Assembly (NCBI GenBank): GCA_943331855.1
Contig: CALQNE010000025.1
Coordinates: forward strand, 1-21,592
DNA length: 21,592 nt
DNA from: Bordetella parapertussis
Lineage (GTDB): Bacteria > Pseudomonadota > Gammaproteobacteria > Burkholderiales > Burkholderiaceae_B
Direction of reading: 5' to 3'
The notes under the pieces are model-generated. The model was not told the origin of the DNA. It was given only the letters and a program-made list of their open reading frames with translations, and did no database searches. The translations under genes were made by a program, and so were the position numbers. Positions 6,998 to 15,073 of the stretch are shown here, one piece after another. Positions within the stretch are counted from its first letter, which is position 1. Each line of letters opens with the position of its first letter.

Positions 6998-8086
6998 ATG
7001 AAACTCTTAACGAAAGAAGCTTTTGGTGCGATTGCTTTAAGCAATCGTGTGGTGATGGCGCCGTTGACGCGCATGCGCGCTGGCGCCGGTGATGTGCCCG
7101 GCCCGTTAGCGGCTCAGTACTACGCTCAGCGTGCGAGCGCTGGTTTGATCATTTCTGAGGCAGCGCAGATTTCAACGTTGGCAAAAGGCTATCCCGCTAC
7201 GCCTGGGATTTACAGCGATGAACAGGTGCAGGGTTGGCTTAAGGTGACCGATGCTGTGCATGCTGCAGGCGGAAAAATTATCTGCCAGCTTTGGCATGTG
7301 GGTCGTATTTCCCATACTTCCTTACACCCTGAACAGGGGCTACCGGTCGCACCTTCGGCGATTGCACCAAGCGGTAAAGTCTATACAGCGTCTTGGGGGC
7401 TTGAAGCTTTTGAAACACCACGGGCCTTGGCGTTGGATGAAATCCCAGGGCTCATTCAAGATTACGTGCATGCAGCCCAACAGGCAAAACTTGCCGGATT
7501 TGATGGTGTTGAAGTACATGGCGCCAATGGTTACTTGCTAGATCAGTTTTTGCATAACGGCTCAAACAAACGCACGGATGCATATGGTGGAACGATTGAA
7601 AACCGAAGCCGTTTGCTGCTTGAAGTTTTGCAGGCTGTCTGTGGTGTGTGGGGAAGCGATCGAGTGGGTGTGCGTTTGTCACCCTACGGTACGTTTAATG
7701 ACATGGCCGACACTGACGTCAAAGGGCTGTTTACCTACCTTGTGCATCAGCTTCGTGCACTGAATTTGGCATTCTTGCATTTGATCGAGCCGCGTTCAAC
7801 CATGGCGGGTGGCACCGACAAGATGGCGGTTGATCAACCCAGCACTTCAAAATTGTTTGGCCCGATGTTTGAGGGCAAGGTCTTGTCTGCGGGTGGTTAT
7901 GGTCGCGATGATGCTGAAGCTGTGGTGGCCAGTGGTCAAGCTGATGCAATCGCGTTTGGGCGTTTCTTTATTTCTAATCCAGATTTACCGAAACGCTTTG
8001 AGCTCAATGCGCCGTTGACACCTTATGACCGTAAAACATTTTACGGTGGCGACGCAAAAGGGTACACCGACTATCCAACGTTGTAA
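6998..8086 (+). CDS. Old Yellow Enzyme-family NAD(P)H:flavin oxidoreductase
   Basis: A 362-residue FMN-dependent ene-reductase of the OYE/NemA type, a TIM barrel that reduces activated C=C bonds and often nitroesters or maleimides. Motifs in order are MAPLTRMRA (FMN site, about 20-28), QLWHVGRISH (about 97-106), EVHGANGYLLDQFLHNG with H174, N177 and proton donor Y179, the RTDAYGGTIENRSR block, VRLSPYGTFNDM, AFGRFFISNPDLP near the FMN phosphate, and the C-terminal YTDYPTL. Length is typical. The ATG has no clear Shine-Dalgarno sequence, yet the N-terminal MKLLTKEAFG aligns with family starts. It stands alone, with the 115-residue gene diverging on its left and a Bug receptor converging from the right, 5 bases between stop codons. 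Physiological substrate unknown; electrophile detoxification is the usual suggestion. Confidence 0.93.
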   Translation: MKLLTKEAFGAIALSNRVVMAPLTRMRAGAGDVPGPLAAQYYAQRASAGLIISEAAQISTLAKGYPATPGIYSDEQVQGWLKVTDAVHAAGGKIICQLWHVGRISHTSLHPEQGLPVAPSAIAPSGKVYTASWGLEAFETPRALALDEIPGLIQDYVHAAQQAKLAGFDGVEVHGANGYLLDQFLHNGSNKRTDAYGGTIENRSRLLLEVLQAVCGVWGSDRVGVRLSPYGTFNDMADTDVKGLFTYLVHQLRALNLAFLHLIEPRSTMAGGTDKMAVDQPSTSKLFGPMFEGKVLSAGGYGRDDAEAVVASGQADAIAFGRFFISNPDLPKRFELNAPLTPYDRKTFYGGDAKGYTDYPTL

Positions 8087-8091
8087 TCTTC

Positions 8092-9060
8092 TTAGTCAAC
8101 ACTGATTTTGCGTGTGGTGATTAGGTTTTTCCAGCGTTGATTTTCAATCACCACAAACCTCGTAAATTCTTCGGGTGTGTTGGCGACAATCGTAATACCA
8201 AGATCTTGCAGCTTTTTAACCGTTGCAGGATCTTGCATGGCTTGAATGGCAGCATCGCTGAGTTTCTTTTTGACGTCGAGGGGCAAGCCTTTCGCTGCGG
8301 TCAACCCTTGCCAGCCATAGACTTCCATTCCCTGAACACCCGCTTCGCTAAATGTCGGAACATCGGGTAAAGTCGGCGAGCGTTTGTCGGCCGTGATCGC
8401 AATGGGATAAAGTTTTCCAGCACGAATTTGGGGCAAGACCGCGTTAATGTTTGTCATGAAGAAATCAACTTGACCACCCAGCGTGTCCTGTAATGCAGGC
8501 GCGCCACCTTTGTACGGAACATGAATGCCTGTTGTATTAGTCTGTTGCCATAGAAGTTCGGCCGATAAGTGATCTGAGGCGCCTACGCCAGAGCTCGCAA
8601 AGGTCAATTTATTTGGATTATTTTTTAGCGCAGCTAAAACTTCAGCGACCGTGCGTTCGGAGCGTGCAGGGCCAGTCACCAAGACGTTTGGCGCTTGAAA
8701 CGGCAAACTGATGTAATCGAAATCGGCAATTGGATCGTAGGCCACAGATTTGATTAGATGGGGCGCGACGACAAACGTGCCAATCGAAGAAACGAATAAG
8801 GTATAGCCGTCTGGCGCCGAACGTTTGATTTGTGCGGCCGCAATCGTACCCGTCGCACCGGGCTTGTTTTCAACGATGATGGTTTGTCCCAGCGAGGCCT
8901 GCATGGCGGGCGCAAGTGTGCGTGCCGCTAAATCGGTCGGCCCGCCTGCCGGGAAGCCCACAATCATGTTGATGGACTTGTCAGGCCACTTGTTCGTTTG
9001 CGCATACCCGTTTAAGCCAAAGCAAAGTGTCATGCAAAAGAAAATGAGTTTGATCTTCAT
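8092..9060 (-). CDS. Bug/TctC-family tripartite tricarboxylate transporter receptor
   Basis: A 322-residue periplasmic receptor with a signal peptide (MKIKLIFFCMTLCFGLNGYA, cleavage around residues 20-21). Family motifs are WPDKSINMIVGFPAGGPTDL, IIVENKPGATGTIAA, APDGYTL, HVPYKGGAPALQDTLGGQVD and LPDVPTFSEAGV. Its ATG overlaps the stop of the dehydrogenase gene in an ATGA arrangement (9057-9060), so the two are translationally coupled and surely cotranscribed. This gives a specific idea of ligand class: a 2-hydroxy acid or related 2-oxo acid handled by the upstream enzyme. That is inference from context, as Bug family members bind diverse carboxylates and amides. Confidence 0.93.
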   Translation of the reverse strand: MKIKLIFFCMTLCFGLNGYAQTNKWPDKSINMIVGFPAGGPTDLAARTLAPAMQASLGQTIIVENKPGATGTIAAAQIKRSAPDGYTLFVSSIGTFVVAPHLIKSVAYDPIADFDYISLPFQAPNVLVTGPARSERTVAEVLAALKNNPNKLTFASSGVGASDHLSAELLWQQTNTTGIHVPYKGGAPALQDTLGGQVDFFMTNINAVLPQIRAGKLYPIAITADKRSPTLPDVPTFSEAGVQGMEVYGWQGLTAAKGLPLDVKKKLSDAAIQAMQDPATVKKLQDLGITIVANTPEEFTRFVVIENQRWKNLITTRKISVD

Positions 9061-10034
9061 GTTGTTGAGCTCCTGAGCACTTCTGGGTTGACGACATAAT
9101 TTGGAGTGTTACCAGCCAAGATCGCAGTCATGTCGTTGGCCATAGATTCATAGATGCGCCGCATGGCGCCTTCGCTGGTGGCCATTGCATGCGGGGATAC
9201 AAGACAGTTTTGTAAACCGAAGATGGGATGCGTATGATCTGGCGGCTCGACCAAAAAGACATCGAGTGCGGCGCCTCGCAGGTGTCCGCTCACGAGCATC
9301 TCGTAGATAGGATCAAGGCTCTCAATGACCCCACCACGCGCCAAGTTAATTAAAAATGCGCCAGGTTTCATTTGTTTCAAGCGGGTTCGATTGATCAAGC
9401 CCATGGTCTCATCGTTTTGCGGACAGTGCAGTGTGACAAAATCTGCTTGTGACATTAGCGTATCAAGGTCGATTAGTTTGACATCGAGCGCACGTGCCAC
9501 CGCTGGATCAAGATAAGGATCGTAGGCCACGACATTCATTTCAAACGGCTTGGCCATCTTCGCCACAATTTGACCAATGCGACCTAAGCCAATAATACCG
9601 AGCGTTTTTTGATCAAGATCGGTGCCTTGTGAGGCGATGCGTGCTTGCCAATTGCCTTTTTTTGTTTCGTGATCCCAGTGTGCAATCATTTTGCATAAGG
9701 CGAGCATAAAGGCAAAGGCGGCTTCGGCAACAGCACGCGCACCTGCGCCTGGCGTGTAGACCACTGCGATACCTCGCGCAGTTGCTGCGTCGATATCAAC
9801 GGTGTCATAACCGACTCCGGTCCGACCGATTACTCTCAGGTTTGGGGCGGCATCCATCAGCGCTGCCGTAATTTGCACTTGCCCCCGAACGACAAGCGCA
9901 ATCGCCGGCGCAATCTCACGCATTAAGCCTTCAAGCGTTGGCTCTGCAGCAATTTTGAATTGACCAAAGCGCGCAAAAGTTTGTTCGGCGTATAGATCAA
10001 GTGGTTGAGTCGAGAGTATCAGTGGTTGAGTCAC
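9057..10034 (-). CDS. D-isomer-specific 2-hydroxyacid dehydrogenase
   Basis: A 325-residue NAD(P)-dependent dehydrogenase of the D-2-hydroxyacid family (phosphoglycerate, glyoxylate and hydroxypyruvate reductase type), interconverting 2-oxo and D-2-hydroxy acids in the cytoplasm. The substrate domain carries VIGRTGVGYDTVDIDAA. The Rossmann fold shows GLGRIGQ (149-155) and D172 at the end of the second strand, suggesting NAD preference. The catalytic set is R233 in NLARGG, E263 in VFLVEPP and H282 in SPHAMATSE. The start is GTG at 10034; the next in-frame Met is residue 37, too far into the fold. No Shine-Dalgarno sequence is visible, and a good promoter lies immediately upstream. The N-terminus contains a short repeated TQPL. 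It is the first gene of a pair with a Bug receptor. Substrate unknown. Confidence 0.92.
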   Translation of the reverse strand: MTQPLILSTQPLDLYAEQTFARFGQFKIAAEPTLEGLMREIAPAIALVVRGQVQITAALMDAAPNLRVIGRTGVGYDTVDIDAATARGIAVVYTPGAGARAVAEAAFAFMLALCKMIAHWDHETKKGNWQARIASQGTDLDQKTLGIIGLGRIGQIVAKMAKPFEMNVVAYDPYLDPAVARALDVKLIDLDTLMSQADFVTLHCPQNDETMGLINRTRLKQMKPGAFLINLARGGVIESLDPIYEMLVSGHLRGAALDVFLVEPPDHTHPIFGLQNCLVSPHAMATSEGAMRRIYESMANDMTAILAGNTPNYVVNPEVLRSSTT

Positions 10035-10049
10035 GGGGTCAGGGTCTCT

Positions 10050-10078
10050 ATTAGAGGACGACGGATTGAGTGAGTCAA
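10050..10078 (-). promoter_or_regulatory. Sigma70-type promoter for the dehydrogenase-Bug pair
   Basis: On the minus strand, TTGACT (10078-10073) and TCTAAT (10055-10050) are separated by exactly 17 bases, each matching consensus at five of six positions. Only 15 bases lie between the -10 box and the GTG at 10034, so transcription would start about 8-10 bases before the start codon. Confidence 0.55.
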
Positions 10079-10197
10079 TATTACACGCGGCACGAAGATT
10101 GATTTGAATGACGATTGCTGCGTTGCAGCGAAGCGTGATTCGTAAGGGCCTGTGCTAATCTGAACCGACCTTTTCGAGCTAGAGAATCTCAACATTT

Positions 10198-11148
10198 ATG
10201 GTCGAATTCATGCTTCGCCGTATTTTGATCGCCTTGCCGGTTTTATTGCTGGTGAGTTTGATTTCGGCGCTAATCATGGAGATGGTGCCTGGTGATCCAG
10301 CGCTACTGATTGCGGGGCAGAGTGCAACGGACCTTGAACTGTCTCAGATCCGTGAGCAACTTGGCCTGAATCGACCATTTTTATTGAGACTGATGGATTG
10401 GTATCTAGCGTTAGCCCGGGGTGATTTAGGCGATTCAATTCTATTAAATCGCCCTGTGACACAAGCGATTGCTGAGCGGGTTCCGGTGACGTTAGCCTTG
10501 GCAGGTTCTGCCCTAGTGTTGACCATTGCGTTGGGCGTGCCCTGTGGCGTCTTATCTGCTGTGTACGCTAATACCTGGATCGATCATGCCTTATTAACGT
10601 TTTCTTTACTTGGCGTATCGATTCCTAACTTTTGGTTAAGTCTGATGTTAATTGTCTTGTTCGGCGTCATGCTCGATTGGCTGCCCGCCGGCGGGTATGT
10701 GCTCTTTGCCGACGATCCGATTGGTTGGCTCAAATGTTTGATTCTGCCCGCGTTTTCGTTGGCCTTGCTGCAAGTGGGTTTGTTGTCGCGCATCACCCGA
10801 GCGACGATGCTAGAGGTGTTGCAACAAGATTATGTGCGTACGGCCCGTGCCAAAGGCTTGCCTGTGTGGTTGGTTGTTGGCAAGCACGCTTTTAAAAATG
10901 TATTGATCCCGGTGATTACAGTGATCGGTATTAGCTTTGGTTTGCTGTTATCGGGTTCAGTCGTGATTGAAACGGTGTATTCGTTACCGGGCATGGGACG
11001 CTTATTGGCAAATGCAGTTTTTGGTCGTGACTATCCTTTAATACAGGGTGGTCTACTGGTCACGGCGGCAGTGTTAGTGCTATTGAATTTAGCGGTTGAT
11101 CTGTTGTATGCCGTTGTCGATCCGCGAGTGAAGTATGGCAAGCATTGA
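10198..11148 (+). CDS. Dpp/Opp-type ABC transporter permease, first subunit
   Basis: A 316-residue inner-membrane permease of the DppB/OppB/GsiC type, with about six membrane segments. It has the N-terminal family opening MLRRILIALPVLLLVSL, the PGDPA motif (31-35) and REQLGLNRP. The cytoplasmic ATPase-coupling loop spans residues 205-237 (EVLQQDYVRTARAKGL, then LIPVITVIG). VIETVYSLPGMGRLLANAV and the RDYPLIQG ending are also diagnostic. Two in-frame ATGs (10198 and 10210) are possible, neither with a strong ribosome site; the first is kept. It is the first gene of the import operon and overlaps the next gene by 14 bases. It forms a heterodimeric channel with that gene's product. Cargo is likely a small peptide-like or N-acyl amino acid compound, judged from downstream genes. 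Confidence 0.93.
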   Translation: MVEFMLRRILIALPVLLLVSLISALIMEMVPGDPALLIAGQSATDLELSQIREQLGLNRPFLLRLMDWYLALARGDLGDSILLNRPVTQAIAERVPVTLALAGSALVLTIALGVPCGVLSAVYANTWIDHALLTFSLLGVSIPNFWLSLMLIVLFGVMLDWLPAGGYVLFADDPIGWLKCLILPAFSLALLQVGLLSRITRATMLEVLQQDYVRTARAKGLPVWLVVGKHAFKNVLIPVITVIGISFGLLLSGSVVIETVYSLPGMGRLLANAVFGRDYPLIQGGLLVTAAVLVLLNLAVDLLYAVVDPRVKYGKH

Positions 11149-12037
11149 GTCGCCTGAAAGTCTGAGCCTTGCAAACGCATTGCCTGCTTTAGGTGCGGCT
11201 CCAGCGCCCTTGTGGCGTCAGCTGTTGCGCCATCGCTTATTCCTGACCGGAGCAACGATCTTGTTGCTGATGATCTTATTGGCGATTTTTGCTGATCTGA
11301 TCGAACTTAGATCACCCGAGAAAATGCAGGTGCGTTTGCGCTTTAAATCGCCTGATTGGCCCTATCCGCTAGGAACTGATAACTATGGACGAGACATTTA
11401 TAGTCGCTTGGTACACGGTGCAAGGCTGTCACTGTCAATTGGTTTTGCTGTTGCATTAGTAACGGGAATCATTGGGACCGCAATTGGGGTGACAGCAGGG
11501 TATTTCAGACGACTGGATAGCCCCTTAATGCGTTTGATGGATGCCTTGATGGCATTTCCCGCCATTCTGTTGGCGATTGCGATTGCGGCAGCTTTAGGCC
11601 CCTCGGCGATGAATGCCGTCATAGCACTGTCGGTGGTGTATACGCCGCGGACCGCGCGGATTGTTCGCTCAACGGTACTGGTTGTGCGCGAAACGGACTA
11701 TGTGCAGGCGGCAAAGGCCTGCGGGGCGCGAGACAGTTGGATTATCTGGCGTCATGTGTTGCCTAATAGCATGGCACCTTTAATTGTGCAGCTCACCTTT
11801 ATCTTCGCTTATGCCATCCTGGCTGAGTCAATCTTGAGTTTCTTGGGAGTTGGGCCGCCTCCGCCCACGCCAACCTGGGGCAATATGATTGCAGAAGGTA
11901 AAGACTATCTGCGCGAGGCGTCTTATATTTGTTTTTTTCCGGGTTTGGCTGTGGCATTAACCTGTTTAGGTTTGAATCTGCTTGGCGATGGTTTGCGAGA
12001 CGTATTAGATCCTAGACTGCGAGTGCAAATTGGCTGA
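11135..12037 (+). CDS. Dpp/Opp-type ABC transporter permease, second subunit
   Basis: A 300-residue permease of the DppC/OppC/GsiD type. An N-terminal cytoplasmic stretch precedes the first membrane helix (about 37-57). The OppC-family motif LGTDNYGRDIYSRLVHGAR (79-97) is followed by the ATPase-coupling loop (about 185-215, with DYVQAAKACGARDSWIIWRH) and the characteristic ESILSFLGVGPPPPTPTWG block (231-249). It ends in LLGDGLRDVLDPR, a standard C-terminus. It starts inside the first permease gene (14-base overlap) and its stop lies within the start of the ATPase gene (8-base overlap), indicating tight translational coupling and fixed subunit ratios. Confidence 0.93.
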   Translation: MASIESPESLSLANALPALGAAPAPLWRQLLRHRLFLTGATILLLMILLAIFADLIELRSPEKMQVRLRFKSPDWPYPLGTDNYGRDIYSRLVHGARLSLSIGFAVALVTGIIGTAIGVTAGYFRRLDSPLMRLMDALMAFPAILLAIAIAAALGPSAMNAVIALSVVYTPRTARIVRSTVLVVRETDYVQAAKACGARDSWIIWRHVLPNSMAPLIVQLTFIFAYAILAESILSFLGVGPPPPTPTWGNMIAEGKDYLREASYICFFPGLAVALTCLGLNLLGDGLRDVLDPRLRVQIG

Positions 12038-13016
12038 TCCCATTCTCGAAGTGAAAGACTTGCGTGTCGTCTTCGGCTCGCGCGATCGCGAACAAGTTGC
12101 AGTCGATGGCGTGAATCTGACGCTTGCTGCGGGTGAGGTGTTAGGGATCGTCGGTGAGTCGGGTTGCGGAAAGAGTCTGACGGCCTTATCGATTTTAGGT
12201 TTAGTCCCAAAACCGACCGGTCGTATTGCGAGTGGCAAAATTATATTTAAGGGTAAGGATCTCGCACGTGGCAGCGATACTGAAATGAATGAAATTCGCG
12301 GCAAAGATATTGCAATGATCTTTCAAGAACCTATGACCGCCCTAAATCCTGTCATCAAGATCGGTGAGCAGATTGCCGAAACTATTCGAGTGCATGAAGG
12401 GTTAAGTCGTCAAGCGGCACGACAGCGGGCCCTTGACCTGCTTGAACGAGTTGGAATGAGTAATCCCCGCCAAAGAATCGACCAGTACCCGCATGAGCTT
12501 TCCGGCGGAATGCGTCAACGTGTGATGATTGCAATTGCGCTAGCCTGTCGGCCCAAAATTTTGATTGCGGATGAGCCCACCACCGCCTTAGATGTCACGA
12601 TTCAAGCGCAAATACTCGCGCTCTTGAAAGACTTGCAGCGTGAACTCGGGATGGCGATGATTTTAATTACGCACGATTTAGGTGTTGTTGCCCAGGTCGC
12701 GGATCGCGTCGCCGTGATGTATGCAGGATGCATTGTCGAAGAGGGGGCTGCAATCGAAGTATTTGAAGCGCCAGCGCATCCGTATACGCGTTTATTGCTT
12801 TCCAGTATTCCTGCGTTGGATCAAGACTACGTGCGCTTACAAACGATCGCGGGCATGGTGCCTAGTTTGGCAAATCTTCCTTCGGGCTGCCGATTTCATC
12901 CTCGCTGTCCGGACGCGCGCGTGCAGTGCGCGAAACATAGCCCCCGATATACCGAGCTTGGGGTCACACATCGCGCAGCTTGCTTGGCCTTAACTGGATA
13001 TCAAAGTAATGACTAA
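12030..13016 (+). CDS. Dpp/Opp-type ABC transporter ATP-binding protein, first ATPase
   Basis: A 328-residue ATPase of the DppD/OppD type that powers the permease pair. It starts at TTG (12030), overlapping the preceding stop by 8 bases. No ATG lies near the conserved N-terminal [12 protein letters not shown], so the rare start is well supported. Motifs are Walker A GESGCGKS (42-49), Q-loop FQEP (98-101), signature LSGGM (157-161), Walker B ILIADEP (177-183) and switch H215. The C-terminal oligopeptide-importer extension is present, with [12 protein letters not shown] and a further cysteine near 300. This cysteine pattern resembles the Fe-S cluster seen in some DppD structures. The TTG start may set a lower ATPase level relative to the permeases. 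Confidence 0.93.
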   Translation: MADPILEVKDLRVVFGSRDREQVAVDGVNLTLAAGEVLGIVGESGCGKSLTALSILGLVPKPTGRIASGKIIFKGKDLARGSDTEMNEIRGKDIAMIFQEPMTALNPVIKIGEQIAETIRVHEGLSRQAARQRALDLLERVGMSNPRQRIDQYPHELSGGMRQRVMIAIALACRPKILIADEPTTALDVTIQAQILALLKDLQRELGMAMILITHDLGVVAQVADRVAVMYAGCIVEEGAAIEVFEAPAHPYTRLLLSSIPALDQDYVRLQTIAGMVPSLANLPSGCRFHPRCPDARVQCAKHSPRYTELGVTHRAACLALTGYQSND

Positions 13017-13992
13017 AGCCTTGGTCAGCGTGAAGGGCCTGACAAAGCATTTTCTGATGCCAACGGGAGGGCTCTTTAACCGTACCGTCACTCAAATACG
13101 CGCCGTAGACGGCGTTGATTTTGACATCGCGCCAGGTGAAACGTTCGGCTTGGTCGGCGAAAGCGGCTGTGGAAAAACCACAACGGGTCGCTTGATCTTG
13201 CGCATGATTCAAGCGACTTCAGGTAGCGTCAGTTTTAATGGTGAAGCGTTGCTCACGCTCTCAGACGATGAAATGCGTACGCGGCGCCAACAGATGCAAA
13301 TTATTTTTCAAGATCCCTATGGCTCGCTTGATCCTCGGATGACGGTGAGTCAGATCGTCGAAGAGCCGTTACGTATTCATCGCATTGGTGACCGAGCAAC
13401 GCGTGCCAGGCGCGTGACTGAATTGCTCGATGTTGTGGGTTTACGAAAAGAGTATGCCCACCGGTATCCGCATGAATTTTCAGGTGGGCAGAGACAACGG
13501 ATTGGGATTGCACGCGCCCTGGCACTTAATCCGAAATTTATCGTAGCCGATGAGCCAGTTTCAGCGCTTGATGTATCGATACAGGCGCAGATTGTGAATC
13601 TAATGATGGATTTACAAAAAGAGCTTGGGCTTACTTACTTGTTTATTGCGCATGACCTGGGTGTGGTCAAGCATATGGCAGATCGCGTGGCGGTTATGTA
13701 TTTGGGGCGCATTGTTGAAATCGCCAGTAAAGCGTCTTTGTATGGTTCGCCCCAACATCCTTATTCACAAGCCTTGTTGGCAGCGGTACCCATTGCGCGA
13801 CCTTCTGTACGCCAGAAGCTGACCGTGTTGAGTGGCGAGATCCCGAGTCCAAGTCGCCCGCCAGCGGGCTGTCATTTTCATACAAGATGTCCGCAGGCTC
13901 TACCTCGGTGCACGCAGGAAGCGCCGACGCTGCAAGAGGTACGGCCAGGTCATCAAGCGGCCTGCCATTTGCTCGCCCCAATCGCTCAATAG
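13009..13992 (+). CDS. Dpp/Opp-type ABC transporter ATP-binding protein, second ATPase
   Basis: A 327-residue ATPase of the DppF/OppF type, partner of the preceding one. Walker A GESGCGKT (50-57), Q-loop [12 protein letters not shown] (100-111, a DppF hallmark), signature FSGGQ (157-161), Walker B FIVADEP (177-183) and switch H215 are intact. The C-terminal [15 protein letters not shown] segment is the oligopeptide-importer tail. It overlaps the previous gene by 8 bases and is followed by a 48-base gap with no clear terminator before the first deacylase. With the three genes before it, this completes a full importer core. Confidence 0.93.
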   Translation: MTKALVSVKGLTKHFLMPTGGLFNRTVTQIRAVDGVDFDIAPGETFGLVGESGCGKTTTGRLILRMIQATSGSVSFNGEALLTLSDDEMRTRRQQMQIIFQDPYGSLDPRMTVSQIVEEPLRIHRIGDRATRARRVTELLDVVGLRKEYAHRYPHEFSGGQRQRIGIARALALNPKFIVADEPVSALDVSIQAQIVNLMMDLQKELGLTYLFIAHDLGVVKHMADRVAVMYLGRIVEIASKASLYGSPQHPYSQALLAAVPIARPSVRQKLTVLSGEIPSPSRPPAGCHFHTRCPQALPRCTQEAPTLQEVRPGHQAACHLLAPIAQ

Positions 13993-14040
13993 TTTTTTCA
14001 GGTTGTTAATAAGATCTAAACCGTTTTTACGAGAGCCTCT

Positions 14041-15054
14041 ATGTCAAAGCCAGTGAGTAGAATAAGTTCAGAAATTGATTTTAATCTTGAGGGCAAGCAA
14101 GTCGGATTTTTACGCTTGCCACACTCGGTGCATCGTTCGGCGTATGGTTGGATTCCCATTCCGGTGGCCTGCATCAAAAATGGAGAGGGTCCTACCGTTT
14201 TGTTGATGGCCGGTAACCATGGAGACGAGTACGAAGGTCAAATTGGGCATGGTGTTCTTTTAAGATCACTCGAGGCTCAGGATGTTCAAGGTCGTATTAT
14301 CTTTTTGACCTCAGCGAATTTTCCTGCTGCGATGGCGGGCATGCGTACCTCGCCGATTGACGAAGGAAATTTGAATCGTTCGTTTCCTGGTGATCCGAAT
14401 GGCACCGTCACGGATCAAATTGCTTGGTACATTGAACATGTATTGTTACCGCAATGCGATTATGTGTTTGATCTGCATTCAGGCGGTAGTTCGTTGATGT
14501 ATGTCCCGAGTGCCTTGTGCCGTAGACATAGCGATCCAAAGAAAATGAGTCAGGCAATTGAGATCTTGAAGTTAATGGGTGCGCCGGCAGCCTATGTCGC
14601 GGATACCCCGCAAGGCGCTGATCGCACCCTGACTGCCGCAGCAGGGCGTCAGGGCGTTGTCCATTTTGGTAGCGAATTGGGAGGCGGTGGCACGTTGACC
14701 CCTTCGGCTTTGCGAGTCGCGATTGACGGAGTCCGTCGGGCGCTCAAGCATCTTGGTATTTTAAGATCTTCGATACAGGTCGATGCCCCAGCGCCCACGC
14801 AATTGCTGCAGGTCCGTGGTGCAGATTACTTTATCTACGCACCCGATTCGGGGCTGTTTGAACCCATGGTTGAATTAGGGGATAGGGTCAAGGCGGGTCA
14901 GGCAGCGGGTCGGATCCATTTTCACGATACCCCATGGCGCGAGCCGAGTATTGCCTACTTTAAACGAGATGGCATTGCGCTGTGCAAGCGGATGATGTGC
15001 CGAACTGAACGCGGTGACTGCTTGTTTCATCTAGGCACACCTTTCGAAGACTAG
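14041..15054 (+). CDS. Succinylglutamate desuccinylase/aspartoacylase-family zinc deacylase, copy 1
   Basis: A 337-residue M14-like zinc amidohydrolase of the AstE/AspA family, closest in layout to DoeB (N2-acetyl-diaminobutyrate deacetylase of ectoine breakdown). These enzymes cleave N-acyl groups from amino acids. Zinc ligands are H60 and E63 in AGNHGDEYEG and H146 in DLHSGGSS. R113 in GNLNRSFPGD is the usual substrate-carboxylate contact, and E212 in SELGGGG is the likely general base. A C-terminal beta domain (about 260-337) carries IYAPDSGLFEPMVELGD. No signal peptide is present, so it is cytoplasmic and would act after import. GAGA lies near the expected ribosome-site position. A paralogue follows directly, 19 bases downstream. 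Substrate is inferred to be an N-acyl amino or diamino acid; no other ectoine genes are seen. Confidence 0.88.
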   Translation: MSKPVSRISSEIDFNLEGKQVGFLRLPHSVHRSAYGWIPIPVACIKNGEGPTVLLMAGNHGDEYEGQIGHGVLLRSLEAQDVQGRIIFLTSANFPAAMAGMRTSPIDEGNLNRSFPGDPNGTVTDQIAWYIEHVLLPQCDYVFDLHSGGSSLMYVPSALCRRHSDPKKMSQAIEILKLMGAPAAYVADTPQGADRTLTAAAGRQGVVHFGSELGGGGTLTPSALRVAIDGVRRALKHLGILRSSIQVDAPAPTQLLQVRGADYFIYAPDSGLFEPMVELGDRVKAGQAAGRIHFHDTPWREPSIAYFKRDGIALCKRMMCRTERGDCLFHLGTPFED

Positions 15055-15073
15055 AACTTGATAAGGAAACATC

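Noticed and set aside
10115..10130. Direct repeat TTGCTGCG/TTGCAGCG upstream of the importer operon
   Set aside because: Only 8 bases long with a mismatch, and no convincing promoter elements are at a consistent distance; too weak to call an operator.
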